DNA from: Dehalococcoidia bacterium
GTDB taxonomy: Bacteria; Chloroflexota; Dehalococcoidia; Lucifugimonadales; Lucifugimonadaceae
Reading direction: 5' to 3'
Length of the DNA: 37,016 nt
Assembly (NCBI GenBank): GCA_014239685.1
Contig: JAAZYK010000005.1
Coordinates: 1-37,016 of the forward strand
The notes below the pieces were generated by a model. It was not told where the DNA came from and did no database searches. It was given only the letters and a program-made list of their open reading frames with translations. Of the stretch, positions 24,338 to 33,511 are shown one piece after another. Numbering within the stretch: the stretch's first letter is position 1; every line of letters starts with the position of its first letter. The translations under genes were made by a program, and so were the position numbers.

Positions 24338-25276
24338 TCAATCCGGCGACCAACTCTCGCCCAGTAATTCAACCAATTTCGCCGTGTCCGAATCACCCAA
24401 CGGCCCTCGGACCAGTGCCGCAACGTTTGATTCCAGATGCGAAATGTTTGACGTGCCCGTCAGAACGGTACTCATCGGATCCTGGTTCGCAGCAAACCTG
24501 TAAGCCGCCTCCGCCACGGATGCCACGTCCCCATTAACAAGCCAGTCGAACGGCGAATCTCCCGTCAACGCATTCGGCGAAATCGTCCCGTCAGCGCGCC
24601 ATTCGTCGAGGCGTGAACGCATTGCATCCGGGTTGGTCAGTGTCGTCCGCACGACCGCCATGTTCACAATGCCGATATCGTGCTTCTTTGCTAGGGGCAA
24701 TGCCGCTTTAGCCGCCTGCTGGTTCATAATCCCGTATTTCAGCATCACCACGTCCCAAAGGTCAGGGTCGCTCTCAAGAGCCTTCATCACGCCCTCAAAC
24801 TTCGGTTCGCGCTTGATGGTCTGTGTGAATCCGATGTGGCCGATTTTCCCTTGCTCTTTTAGCTTCACCACTTCTGGGTAGAACCGATCACGGTGTATCT
24901 CGTAAACCGGGGCATCGATCATGTGGAACAGAAACACGTCGACGTGATCCGTCCCCATCCGGATAAGACTGCGCTCCACCGAGTCTGTAAGTGTAATTCC
25001 ACCTGACTCAAGGAACGCCCCGCCGTCCCACTTCGTCTCAAGGACGTACGAATCTCTTGGCTCGCCGGCCAGAGTCTCTCCAAGATAAGTCTCGGATTCG
25101 CCATAACCACCAGCCGTATCAAAGAAGGTGACGCCAAGATCAAGCGCCCGACGCACAAATCCCTGCCTATCTACCGCCGTCGTCCCTTGCGCCGCACCAA
25201 ACTTTCGCGCCCCACCGGTGCCATACCCGAGTAACGACACCTTTAAGCCAGTCCGGCCAAGTGTTCTGTATTCCAT
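24338..25276 (-). CDS. Aldo/keto reductase (galactose dehydrogenase-like)
   Basis: A 312-residue barrel oxidoreductase using NAD(P). The catalytic tetrad is Asp53 and Tyr58 (F-F-D-T-A-G-G-Y-G), Lys82 (E-T-K-W) and His118 (F-L-F-H-M). The opening M-E-Y-R-T-L-G-R-T-G-L-K-V-S is typical. Members of this subgroup act on sugars such as galactose or fucose, but the substrate here is not known. The ATG follows the stop of the CocE gene by two bases, with GAGG inside the end of that gene serving as ribosome-binding site, so the two form a tight operon. Confidence 0.92.
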   Translation of the reverse strand: MEYRTLGRTGLKVSLLGYGTGGARKFGAAQGTTAVDRQGFVRRALDLGVTFFDTAGGYGESETYLGETLAGEPRDSYVLETKWDGGAFLESGGITLTDSVERSLIRMGTDHVDVFLFHMIDAPVYEIHRDRFYPEVVKLKEQGKIGHIGFTQTIKREPKFEGVMKALESDPDLWDVVMLKYGIMNQQAAKAALPLAKKHDIGIVNMAVVRTTLTNPDAMRSRLDEWRADGTISPNALTGDSPFDWLVNGDVASVAEAAYRFAANQDPMSTVLTGTSNISHLESNVAALVRGPLGDSDTAKLVELLGESWSPD

Positions 25277-25278
25277 CC

Positions 25279-27027
25279 CTATTCCTCAATAACCGGCAGG
25301 GTAATACGAGATGGGCGTGTCGCGTCGTGGAAAACCGTCTGCCGCGCAACGCGTAGTTCGGCGTCCTGCCAGTCGTCTGCGCCGGAGTTGTGGTTACGGT
25401 CGTGATTCGGATAGTCGCTTGAGGAGATGTCGATCCGAATCCGGTGTCCGATCTTGAACAGATTACTGGTGGGAAGCAGTTTGATTTCAAACTCGTACAC
25501 GTCGCCCGGCGTCATCATCACGGTAGGTTCATCAAGGCCGTTCCTGAACCTGGCGCGCTGGAAACCGTAACAAAGATTGATCCCTGTACCGTCCGGGTGG
25601 ACGTCGATTAACTTCACTGTGAAATCTGTATCTACCGCGTCCGAGGCGACATGCAGTCGCAAAACAGGGTCACCGGTCACCTCGATCGCCTGTTTCAACG
25701 GCTCGGTTTGATATACAAGAATGTCCCGACGATGCGCGTTCATTCGCTGATCGAACGGCCCGTCTTGACCATTCGCCAAGTACAGACTCATCACCGGGTC
25801 ACGCGGGTCGTAGACGTACGAATCCGGATTCTCCGACCCCGGCCCTTCAAGTGACAACTCGCCATCGCCAGACGGCGTATTCGCTCCGCCACGTGAGTGC
25901 AAAAAGAGGTCGGTATGCACGGCACGCGCCGGCGGCCAGGTCTCTTCACGACGCCACATGTTCGCGCCCATCACGAAGATATTGACCGGGGCGCCGTCCA
26001 TCACCCCGTTCTGTTGCCCCTTAAGCCAGTAATCAAACCAAGAGGTCGCAAGCTCTACCCAGTCGATCTCGGCATCTGGACCGAAGTCCATATCCCCAGT
26101 CATACGCGTCATCTCGTTGGCGTGCGTGTACGGACCGACGAACAGTCGCTGATTAGATCGCGCATGCCCGGAAGGCGCCTCGTTGATCATGTGGTCGTAC
26201 ATATCGGTCGTGGCGATCAAACGGTCGTACCAGCCGGTTCGGTGATGAACCGGGAGATCGATCTTAGAAAAGTTACCGACAAAGCCGAAGCGGTCCTTGT
26301 GATGGTTGCGTAGCCAGTCGTGAAAACCCTCACGAAGCCCACCCACAGCCTCAAGCGGAAGTTCGCTCCACGGTAGGAACCAGAGCCACTTCTCACGATT
26401 GGCGATCCGGGTAATGGCGTCATAATCCGCGATCGTGGTCGGACCCTGGGCCTCGTCCAACCACTTCTGAGTGTCGGGTGCGATCAGACCGAGCAGCCAT
26501 TGAAGCGCCCGCCCCGGCCGGAACACGCCGCCCATCTCCCAATCGGTCGTCTTCGGCCCCATTCCGCCGGTGAACATCGTCACGAGGTGCGGCGGCATGA
26601 GTGGCGCCAGCATCCACTGCGTCCACGACGGGTAAGAGTAGCCAAATGTGCCGACCTTGCCATTAGACCAGGACTGCGCCGCTGCCCACTCGACCGTGTC
26701 GTAGCCATCCTCTGCGTCGTCGAACTGCGCCCCATACATCGGGCGATACAGTCCATCCGACTCCCACCGTCCGCGCTTGTCCTGCACCACAACGGCGTAC
26801 CCGTTTGACGCCAGCCCCCGGTAACGCTCAGCATCCCGCTCCCGTGACTTGTCGTAGGGCGTCCTGCAGACGAGCGTCGGTAAGCCGCCACCTCCATTGC
26901 TCGCGCCCATCGCTCCTATCGGAATCACCTTTTCGGGCAGATACAAATCGGCACGTAAGAGAGTGCCGTCCCGCATTGGAGTCACTACGTTGTGTTCGAC
27001 TGTTATATCAGTCTTGACCAGCGGCAA
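25279..27027 (-). CDS. CocE/NonD family serine hydrolase
   Basis: A 582-residue alpha/beta hydrolase of the X-Pro dipeptidyl-peptidase / cocaine esterase group, with the C-terminal jelly-roll domain. Seen are P-M-R-D-G-T-x-L-x-A-D-L-Y near the N-terminus, C-R-T-P-Y, V-V-Q-D-K-R-G-R-W-E-S-D-G and the nucleophile elbow G-Y-S-Y-P with Ser131. The usual elbow is G-x-S-Y-x-G, so the final glycine is changed here. Such enzymes hydrolyse esters, amides or acylated peptides. I chose TTG 27027, with AAAGG six bases upstream, because the family's conserved part starts there; a TTG at 27159 would add 44 unrelated residues. It is divergent from the glycosidase-like gene and is followed at two bases by an aldo/keto reductase. 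Confidence 0.87.
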   Translation of the reverse strand: MPLVKTDITVEHNVVTPMRDGTLLRADLYLPEKVIPIGAMGASNGGGGLPTLVCRTPYDKSRERDAERYRGLASNGYAVVVQDKRGRWESDGLYRPMYGAQFDDAEDGYDTVEWAAAQSWSNGKVGTFGYSYPSWTQWMLAPLMPPHLVTMFTGGMGPKTTDWEMGGVFRPGRALQWLLGLIAPDTQKWLDEAQGPTTIADYDAITRIANREKWLWFLPWSELPLEAVGGLREGFHDWLRNHHKDRFGFVGNFSKIDLPVHHRTGWYDRLIATTDMYDHMINEAPSGHARSNQRLFVGPYTHANEMTRMTGDMDFGPDAEIDWVELATSWFDYWLKGQQNGVMDGAPVNIFVMGANMWRREETWPPARAVHTDLFLHSRGGANTPSGDGELSLEGPGSENPDSYVYDPRDPVMSLYLANGQDGPFDQRMNAHRRDILVYQTEPLKQAIEVTGDPVLRLHVASDAVDTDFTVKLIDVHPDGTGINLCYGFQRARFRNGLDEPTVMMTPGDVYEFEIKLLPTSNLFKIGHRIRIDISSSDYPNHDRNHNSGADDWQDAELRVARQTVFHDATRPSRITLPVIEE

Positions 27028-27183
27028 AGGGCAGCCTTTCTTCGGGTCTTGGCGATGATAGAGAATGCGCTTAAGGGCACCGTAGGATATCGTGCCCCCG
27101 CAGTAGGCCAGAGAGATCGGTTCGACCGATTCCAGTGAATCCACTTTCCACAGGATCAATCATATGAAAGGCAGGCAGCGTCT

Positions 27184-28335
27184 GTGACTGAACATAAGAC
27201 CCGAATTTCCATCGACGGCGAAGACTGGCTTATCAACGGACAGATCACATACAAGGGCCGGGAATATCGAGGATGGCGAATCGAAGGCCTCCTCATGAAC
27301 AGTCGGATGGCGAGCGGGATTTTTGACGATGAGAATCCGCTTACCCGTGACCTGTGGAAGTACCCTGACACTGGCGCCTGGGACGCCGATCGCAATACCA
27401 ACGAGTTGATTGCTATGCTGCCGGAGTACGCGTCCCACGGCATCAACGCTCTGCCATTCAACCTTCAGAACAGCTCACCGCTCGGTTACTACCGCCGTGA
27501 GCCGGAACACCTAAAGGAGTTGAGAAAGCGCATCCACGCCGATCATCCGGGCGCGTCCGACGACGACATATGGAAGGGTCTCCTGCTCGAAATCGAATCA
27601 CAACCATGGATCTCGGGCGCGTTCAACGCCGACGGTTCTCTAAAACCGGCGTTTATGGTGCGGGCAGCAAGACTTATCGATGCCGCGGACGATAATGGGA
27701 TGGTCGTGATTCTGGGCCTGTTCTACCAAGGGCAGGACGAGCGGTTGACCGATACCCGAGCCGTGAAAGCTGCCGTGGCTAACGCCTGCCGATGGGTGCT
27801 CGAAAAGGGCTATACAAACGTCCTGATCGAGATCAATAACGAGGTGAATGTCCCGACCTACGAACACCCGATTCTCCATGAGGACCGAATCCACGAATTG
27901 ATCGAACTGGCGAAGGGCGTGACTCGAAATGGGGCCCGACTGCTTGTGAGTACAAGCTGGACGCGCCGTAGCACAGCGACTTCAAAGGCCGTGGAGTCTT
28001 CAGACTACATCCTCTTGCACGGCAACGGGCTGGTCGACCCCGACGATGTGTCAAAGGTCGTTGACAACACGCGGGCCGTTTCCACATACACGCCGATGCC
28101 GATCCTTTTCAACGAGGACGATCACTACCACTTCGATAGGCCGTTAAACAATTTGACGTCGGCTATCTCACGACACGTCGGATGGGGATACTTTGACCCG
28201 GCAGAAGGCGCAGGGGGAACGCCCTTCTACGGCGACTACGAAAACGGCTACCAGTGCCCACCAGTCAATTGGGGGATCAACACTCCACGTAAGAAAGCGT
28301 TCTTTAATTTCGTGAAGGAAGTAACTGGGGTTTAA
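27184..28335 (+). CDS. Glycoside hydrolase-like TIM-barrel protein, family unassigned
   Basis: A 383-residue protein that looks like a clan-A retaining glycosidase. The E-I-N-N-E-V-N segment places Asn219-Glu220 as the acid/base pair at the end of strand four, and F-N-E-D-D (Glu311) is a plausible nucleophile at strand seven. No signal peptide is present, so it would act inside the cell. I cannot name a CAZy family for it. The start is GTG at 27184; an ATG at 27164 is out of frame and ends at once. It is divergent from the CocE and aldo/keto reductase pair, sharing the intergenic promoter region, and its gene converges with the SDR gene. Confidence 0.7.
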   Translation: MTEHKTRISIDGEDWLINGQITYKGREYRGWRIEGLLMNSRMASGIFDDENPLTRDLWKYPDTGAWDADRNTNELIAMLPEYASHGINALPFNLQNSSPLGYYRREPEHLKELRKRIHADHPGASDDDIWKGLLLEIESQPWISGAFNADGSLKPAFMVRAARLIDAADDNGMVVILGLFYQGQDERLTDTRAVKAAVANACRWVLEKGYTNVLIEINNEVNVPTYEHPILHEDRIHELIELAKGVTRNGARLLVSTSWTRRSTATSKAVESSDYILLHGNGLVDPDDVSKVVDNTRAVSTYTPMPILFNEDDHYHFDRPLNNLTSAISRHVGWGYFDPAEGAGGTPFYGDYENGYQCPPVNWGINTPRKKAFFNFVKEVTGV

Positions 28336-28374
28336 ACGCCTTTGAGGCGGCGTCTGCCCCGCCCCTAAGCGGAC

Positions 28375-29124
28375 CTACCTCATCATCCGTCCACTAAACA
28401 GCGGATGTGTAGGCCCAAAGGCGTCTATCGACGTTCCTGTAACGGCCGAACTGTCATCAGAAGCCAGGTAAAGCACCACGTTTGCCATCTCGTCAGGTGT
28501 CATGAGTTGGCGGTCCAGCGATGCGCCTATGACCCGCAGCATTTCTGTTTCGACACCGCCCGGGCAAACACAGTTCACACGGACGCCGTGAGAAAAGTTC
28601 TCAGCTGCCAGCGTCTCGGTCAAGTTGATGAGCCCGGCCTTCGCTGCACGATATGGCCCCCTGCCCTTCGAACCGTGACGACCGCCGATGCTTGAGATAT
28701 TCACGATCGAGCCCGAACCCTGTTCGATCATCTTCGGCAGTAGAGCACGGGCGCACAGAAATGGCCCTGTCAAATTGACGTCAACCACCCGACGCCACGC
28801 GTCCGGCTGCATGTCCACTACATCGATATTCGGTAAATTAGTTGCTGCGTTGTTGACCAGGATATCAATTCTGCCCCAATGCGAAATCGCTTCGTCCACC
28901 ATTCGTTGAACACTGGCCTCATCGGACACATCGCAAACAACGCCTATGGCCTCACCACCTGCAAGTACAATCTCATGCGCAACGTCAGCGATCTCGCCAG
29001 CAGTTCGGGCCGTCACAACAACCCGAGCTCTTTCACGAGCAAATCCCTGGACGATAGCCTTACCAATTCCACGCCCACCACCGGTGACGATAGCAACGCG
29101 GTCTGTGAACCTATCTTCTGCCAT
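28375..29124 (-). CDS. SDR family oxidoreductase
   Basis: A 249-residue classical short-chain dehydrogenase/reductase. It has the cofactor motif T-G-G-G-R-G-I-G (residues 14-21), N-N-A-A (91-94), catalytic serine in N-I-S-S (144/145) and the Y-x-x-x-K pair Tyr158 and Lys162. The C-terminal P-G-G-V-E-T-E-M stretch is also normal. It oxidises or reduces an alcohol/ketone with NAD(P); the substrate is unknown. The start is ATG 29124, five bases downstream of the NHL propeller stop, so the two are co-transcribed. The region downstream, between this gene and the convergent glycosidase-like gene, is only 39 bases. Confidence 0.93.
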   Translation of the reverse strand: MAEDRFTDRVAIVTGGGRGIGKAIVQGFARERARVVVTARTAGEIADVAHEIVLAGGEAIGVVCDVSDEASVQRMVDEAISHWGRIDILVNNAATNLPNIDVVDMQPDAWRRVVDVNLTGPFLCARALLPKMIEQGSGSIVNISSIGGRHGSKGRGPYRAAKAGLINLTETLAAENFSHGVRVNCVCPGGVETEMLRVIGASLDRQLMTPDEMANVVLYLASDDSSAVTGTSIDAFGPTHPLFSGRMMR

Positions 29125-29129
29125 ACCCC

Positions 29130-30143
29130 CTACCCGCTAACCCGCGCCCATTTGCGCAGACTTACGAATTCACGGGGGGGGTCCTGGTGCCGACCCACTT
29201 CCACGTAGCTCACTTCGGCGGCGTAGATGTTGCCCCTAGAATCCACCGCCACCGAGTGCAGCCAGTTGAACTGGTCCGGACCTTCACCAGGCAGGTCCGC
29301 GCCGATCTTCTGGATCATGTCCCCGTTACGGTCGTAAATGCCGATCTTATGGCCCAGATTCGCTACACCAAACTGAACCGGCGGCGGGCCCTGCTCTGCA
29401 ATGTAGACGTTCGTGTCATCGCCCTTTCCGCTAAATGCCGCCACCGCCTTGTGGACATGCCATCCCTTCACATATTCGCCGTCCGTGGTAAACACCTGCA
29501 CCCGATGATTCTCCCGGTCGCACACGATCACCTGTCCATCCCCAAACATCGCGACGTTATGCGGCAGCGAGAACTGCCCGGGGTCGGTCCCGGACTGTCC
29601 CCATGACAACTGATAATTTCCGTCCTTGTCGAACTTATGAACTCGGGAGTTGCCGTAGCCGTCCGAGACGAATATGTCACCGTTTGAAGGATCGACCGCC
29701 ACGGAGGTGGGACGGTTGAACATTTCGCCCGACTCCCGCTCCGTCGGCACGCCGGTGCCGATCGTCATCAGGGTATTGCCCTTCTTGTCGGTCTTGGACA
29801 TGCGATTGCCAGAATCGTCGGTCAACCACAGATTGTCCTCGTGATCGACCGTGATGGCGTGCGCGCGTGTGAAACGGGTGCCGATCCAGCGCGGCACCAT
29901 GTTGCCGTACGGATCCTCCATGAGGGTGACACCCTCGTACGGAGTATCGTTTCCCCAGCTATCGATCATGTTGCCATCAGGATCGAACACGAGCACCGGC
30001 ATGTTGCCGCGGTTGAACACGTAAACGCGGTCATCTGAGTCCACCGCGACCGAAGTAGCTTCCTTCATCCAGATGCCATGCGGGATCTTCGCCCAGCCCT
30101 CGGCTGGCTCATATAGGGTGGCAGGCGTCGCGGGTGTGGGCAT
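29130..30143 (-). CDS. NHL-repeat beta-propeller protein (peptidyl-alpha-hydroxyglycine lyase-like)
   Basis: A 337-residue six-bladed propeller. Repeats of the type A-V-D-x-x-D-x-V-Y-V-x-x-x-x-x-x-x-V-x-V-F-D-x-D-G recur every 45-55 residues, starting near residues 30, 92, 145, 193 and 300. The pattern is that of NHL proteins and the alpha-amidating lyase (PAL) group. No signal peptide is visible and metal-binding residues cannot be assigned with confidence, so whether it is an enzyme or a binding scaffold is open. A run of eight G in plus coordinates (29174-29181) codes for the D-P-P region near the C-terminus. The SDR gene follows after five bases. Confidence 0.87.
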   Translation of the reverse strand: MPTPATPATLYEPAEGWAKIPHGIWMKEATSVAVDSDDRVYVFNRGNMPVLVFDPDGNMIDSWGNDTPYEGVTLMEDPYGNMVPRWIGTRFTRAHAITVDHEDNLWLTDDSGNRMSKTDKKGNTLMTIGTGVPTERESGEMFNRPTSVAVDPSNGDIFVSDGYGNSRVHKFDKDGNYQLSWGQSGTDPGQFSLPHNVAMFGDGQVIVCDRENHRVQVFTTDGEYVKGWHVHKAVAAFSGKGDDTNVYIAEQGPPPVQFGVANLGHKIGIYDRNGDMIQKIGADLPGEGPDQFNWLHSVAVDSRGNIYAAEVSYVEVGRHQDPPREFVSLRKWARVSG

Positions 30144-30269
30144 GGGCCGGTGATCCTTCGCTGACAGGGATTGTGTTTAGACAGAGGCCGCATGGTACCC
30201 GGTGTTTGGGGCGTTTACGGTGTATGACGGTAAGGGCCTGTGGCGTCCTATCTGGGAGGTAGGAGGTGG

Positions 30270-31109
30270 TTACGTGGCGCCGGCTCGTCCGCGCGCAGTC
30301 AGCAATCGGCCTCGGGCGCTTGTGTACGCGATGCTGACCACAAAGAACCCAGATGCCACCAGTACCACGGAAGCGCCAGATGACACGTCTATGAACCAGC
30401 TGAGGTAGATGCCGATCGCGCCGGCTGATGCGCCGATCAGTGGCGATAGAACCATCATCCTCGTAAAGCTGCCCGTGAACTGGCGCGCCACTATCGGTGG
30501 AACGATCAGTGCGGCGGCGATCATCGTCACTCCAAGTACCTGCATGGATACAACAACCGTCCCCGCAAGAACCAGCGCAAACGCCGTATCGACCCAGCGC
30601 ACAGGCACCCCGTAGGACGCCGCAACCTCGGTATCAAACGTGGCAAAAAGCAAGTATTTGTAACCGACAATCACCGCAACAAGTACCGCACCCGTTACTA
30701 CGGTGATAGCAACGAGATCTGATCCCGTCACTCCTAGGATGTTGCCAAATAGCGCCGCCTCGAAGCTCCGGGTGAAGGTCTGGGTCCTACTGATCAGGGC
30801 GATTCCAAGGGCGAAGGAAGCCGTCGTGATGATGCCGATGGCCGCGTCAGAGGAAATGCTGCGGCGGCGGGAAGTCCACTGGATCAGGACGGCAGATAGG
30901 AAACCCCAGATCGAGGCGCCAACGTAGAAATTGATCGACATGATGAAGCTGACGACGGCACCGCCAAAAATAGCGTGTGATAGTCCGTGACCGATGTATG
31001 ACATACGTCGCAGCACGATGTAGACACCCATCATTCCAGCTAACCCACCAACCATAGTTGCGGCTATCAATCCACGAACGAAGAACTCGAATTCGAACGG
31101 TTCAGTCAC
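30270..31109 (-). CDS. znuB: Zinc/manganese ABC transporter permease
   Basis: A 279-residue ABC-3 family permease with about eight membrane segments. The early block G-L-A-G-M-M-G-V-Y-I-V-L-R-R-M-S-Y-I-G-H is a family signature, and the later A-L-I-V-P-P-I-V-A-R segment is also typical. It forms the membrane channel for Zn or Mn import together with the ATPase and binding protein encoded just upstream. Its ATG overlaps the ATPase gene by eight bases, so the two are co-translated. The downstream 126 bases, before the NHL gene, hold no gene and no clear terminator. Confidence 0.92.
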   Translation of the reverse strand: MTEPFEFEFFVRGLIAATMVGGLAGMMGVYIVLRRMSYIGHGLSHAIFGGAVVSFIMSINFYVGASIWGFLSAVLIQWTSRRRSISSDAAIGIITTASFALGIALISRTQTFTRSFEAALFGNILGVTGSDLVAITVVTGAVLVAVIVGYKYLLFATFDTEVAASYGVPVRWVDTAFALVLAGTVVVSMQVLGVTMIAAALIVPPIVARQFTGSFTRMMVLSPLIGASAGAIGIYLSWFIDVSSGASVVLVASGFFVVSIAYTSARGRLLTARGRAGAT

Positions 31110-32019
31110 GGGCCCGGACCTCGGCTACAACTTCTTCATGCACGTGCCCATTATCACCGTGCTCGTGCCCGGTTCCAGCATTCTCGTTGCCAGAAGAACC
31201 CCCGTTCCGGGCAGTAGCGCCAAATCGGTGCGGCGTCTCCGCCACCAGCGTCATGCCACGGTACTCGGTCACCGGCATCTCAGCTCCATAGGTTGCCTTC
31301 AGCACGTCCGGCGTCAGCACATCCCGAGGCGCACCATCGGCGAGGATTCGGCCGTTCATACAGATCACGCGTGGCAGGTGTGCGGCGACGGCGTTAATTT
31401 CGTGCGTGGTCATCAGGATGGCAATCCCCTGGTGATTCAGTTCGTCCAGTAGGTGCAATACATCGTCCCGGGTCTTCATATCGACCCCGGCCGTCGGCTC
31501 ATCCAGCAGTAGGATATCCGGCTCGCTCACAAGCGCCCGCCCCAGGAACACCCGCTGCTGCTGGCCACCGGACAACTCACGAATCTGCCGGTTCGCCAGT
31601 CCATCCAGCCCTAGACGCTCAAGTATCTTCCCCATTTTTAAACGATCTTTACGCCTGAACCACGGGAATAGAGGTGCGTTACGGGTCGCGCCCATCAAGA
31701 CGACCTGCTCGACTGTTACCGGAAAGTTCCAGTCGATCGCCTCCAATTGCGGCACATAACCTATTCGCGGGCGGGATTTACGGACCGATTCTCCTTTGAA
31801 GAGAACGTCGCCTGCGTAGACATCAGCAGCTCCCACGGTAGCTCGCAACACCGTTGTCTTGCCGGAGCCGCTAGGGCCAAGTAGCGCGGCGAAGTCGTTC
31901 CGCATGATGTCCAACGAAACGTCATCGATCACGCGGTTGCCGTGATACCCGGCGGCGAGGCCACGGATCTGGATCAACGGCGGCTCGTGGAGGTCTGGGT
32001 GTGGAGTCTTGTGAAGCAT
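31102..32019 (-). CDS. znuC: Zinc/manganese ABC transporter ATP-binding protein with His-rich tail
   Basis: A 305-residue ABC ATPase. Walker A is G-P-S-G-S-G-K-T-T, the signature is L-S-G-G-Q-Q-Q-R, Walker B is L-L-L-D-E-P and the switch histidine lies in T-T-H-E. After the normal end of the domain near residue 265 there is an extra tail rich in Gly, Asn, Glu and His (G-H-E-H-G-D-N-G-H-V-H-E-E), which looks like a metal-binding or metal-sensing segment. Such tails are more often seen on the binding protein or permease. It powers the Zn/Mn importer and follows the binding-protein gene by 17 bases. Confidence 0.93.
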   Translation of the reverse strand: MLHKTPHPDLHEPPLIQIRGLAAGYHGNRVIDDVSLDIMRNDFAALLGPSGSGKTTVLRATVGAADVYAGDVLFKGESVRKSRPRIGYVPQLEAIDWNFPVTVEQVVLMGATRNAPLFPWFRRKDRLKMGKILERLGLDGLANRQIRELSGGQQQRVFLGRALVSEPDILLLDEPTAGVDMKTRDDVLHLLDELNHQGIAILMTTHEINAVAAHLPRVICMNGRILADGAPRDVLTPDVLKATYGAEMPVTEYRGMTLVAETPHRFGATARNGGSSGNENAGTGHEHGDNGHVHEEVVAEVRARD

Positions 32020-32036
32020 GATTAGCGCCCGGGCCC

Positions 32037-33038
32037 TTAGCCCGGGTACTCCGCGTGGGACTGGCCATCGAACACAAGACTAGAATCTACCGCGCCCAAC
32101 CCAGATGCATCACCACCTAGGGCGCGAACCATCGTCACCATGTTTTTTATCATTAGTCCGAGGTAGCTGTGGCCGGCGTCACCCGGGTCTCCCGGCAGGT
32201 CGTCGTCTGCGAGCTGGTCGATAAAAACGGCCCCGCTCTCGAATGCTATCTGCTCCATCACCGAACTCGGGAAGACCTCGGAGCCAAAGATCGCTGGCAC
32301 GCCGAGATCGCGCACTTGCACGATCAGATCCGCCATATCTCTTGGGGATGGTTCCGTGAAGTCGGCCGGTTGGACAGCACCAAGGACCTCGAACCCGTAT
32401 CGTTTTGCGAAGTACGCCCAGGAGTCGTGGTACGTTAGCAACTGCCGTTGAACCTCCGGAACAGTCGCAACCGCTGTCTTGATTGCAGCGTCAAGCGTAT
32501 CGATACGGAGCCGAAATTCTTCGTAATTAGCTCCGTAATAGATCGCACCCTCAGGGTCCAATGTCGTCAACGCGTTCCGCACGATCCCGGCGTACTTGAG
32601 TGCGAGGATCGGGTCCGGCCAGAGGTGCGGATTGGGTTGTCCGTTTGCCTCCGGGAACGAGAAATCGAACTGCCACTCTTCCGGTGCGATGGCCAGTTCA
32701 CCCAGCAACACCGCACGTGCTCCATCACCGTGGTTTGCGTTGAACATCTCGATGGCCGGCTCTTCCAGATAGAGTCCGTTGGCTATGAACAAATCCGCGT
32801 CGGCGAGCACGCGAGCAGTCGATGGCGGCGGATCGAAAGTGTGGGAGTTGGCGCCTTCCGGGATGATGCCCCGTACCAGGATGCGCTCACCACCGACGTT
32901 CTCAACTATGGACGTAATCGGAGAAACCGTCGTAACGACGCTCAGCAAACGGGATTCTTCTGGCTGCTCCATATGGTTGCTGCCACAAGCAAGTAACAGC
33001 ACCGTAACCAACATTATTGCCATCACCTGAAACTTCAT
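32037..33038 (-). CDS. znuA: Zinc (or manganese) ABC transporter substrate-binding lipoprotein
   Basis: A 333-residue cluster A-I metal-binding protein. A short signal ends in the lipobox L-L-L-A-C with Cys18, so it is tethered outside the membrane. Metal ligands by family position are His66 (A-N-S-H-T-F-D-P), His138 (N-P-H-L-W-P-D), His204 (T-Y-H-D-S-W) and probably Asp274 (F-I-D). A histidine as third ligand favours zinc over manganese, where that position is usually glutamate. The His-rich loop seen in many ZnuA proteins is absent. The ATG overlaps the end of the Fur/Zur gene by four bases, giving a regulator-transporter operon. Confidence 0.92.
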   Translation of the reverse strand: MKFQVMAIMLVTVLLLACGSNHMEQPEESRLLSVVTTVSPITSIVENVGGERILVRGIIPEGANSHTFDPPPSTARVLADADLFIANGLYLEEPAIEMFNANHGDGARAVLLGELAIAPEEWQFDFSFPEANGQPNPHLWPDPILALKYAGIVRNALTTLDPEGAIYYGANYEEFRLRIDTLDAAIKTAVATVPEVQRQLLTYHDSWAYFAKRYGFEVLGAVQPADFTEPSPRDMADLIVQVRDLGVPAIFGSEVFPSSVMEQIAFESGAVFIDQLADDDLPGDPGDAGHSYLGLMIKNMVTMVRALGGDASGLGAVDSSLVFDGQSHAEYPG

Positions 33039-33478
33039 TTACCGGCAACCTCAGAACCACGGGAGCAATCTAGGCATATGCCGGGAACGGCGAGGTGTTG
33101 TAAATCGGCATCAAATCCGTGGGTGTCAGAGAGCTGCTTCGCGAACCCAATAACGACCTCGTCGGACAGCTCATAGACGACACCGCACTGGCTGCATACG
33201 AGGTGATGGTGAGGACGTTTCTCTAACCATTCGTAAGCAACTTCCCCGTGTCCGAAAGTTGTCTCCGAGATCAATCGCGAATCACGAAGCGCGCCAAGAG
33301 TGCGATATACGGTCGATTCACTGACGTGTGGTGCGTCTCTACGAACCTGGTAGATGACCGATGTCGCGCTGAGATGATCGCCGGCGTGGCGCAGCGCCTC
33401 CATGACGAGAAGCTTCGCCGAGGTCACCCTGTGACCGGCACGCCGGAGCGTTTCGGCCGATTCTTCACGAGACGTCAT
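33035..33478 (-). CDS. zur: Fur family transcriptional regulator, probably Zur
   Basis: A 147-residue Fur-family repressor. An N-terminal winged helix contains S-E-S-T-V-Y-R-T-L (the recognition helix). A hinge and dimerisation domain follow with H-H-H-L-V-C-S-Q-C-G and a second G-I-C-L-D-C pair, the two Cys-x-x-Cys sites for structural zinc. The metal sensed is inferred from the znuACB genes it overlaps. ATG 33478 is chosen because GAGGGGAG lies eight bases upstream; a start at 33532 would add 18 residues across the likely operator. It is the first gene of the operon and probably represses it when zinc is plentiful. Confidence 0.88.
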   Translation of the reverse strand: MTSREESAETLRRAGHRVTSAKLLVMEALRHAGDHLSATSVIYQVRRDAPHVSESTVYRTLGALRDSRLISETTFGHGEVAYEWLEKRPHHHLVCSQCGVVYELSDEVVIGFAKQLSDTHGFDADLQHLAVPGICLDCSRGSEVAGK

Positions 33479-33497
33479 ATTGCAACTCCCCTCAGAT

Positions 33498-33511
33498 GCA
33501 ACAACTTGCAA
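33498..33511. promoter_or_regulatory. Candidate Zur/Fur operator
   Basis: TGCAA (33498-33502) and TTGCA (33507-33511) are perfect inverted arms around CAAC, and a further TTGCAA half-site lies at 33481-33486, all within 35 bases upstream of the regulator's start. Self-regulated Fur-family operons usually carry such a dyad; binding here is inferred. Confidence 0.45.
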
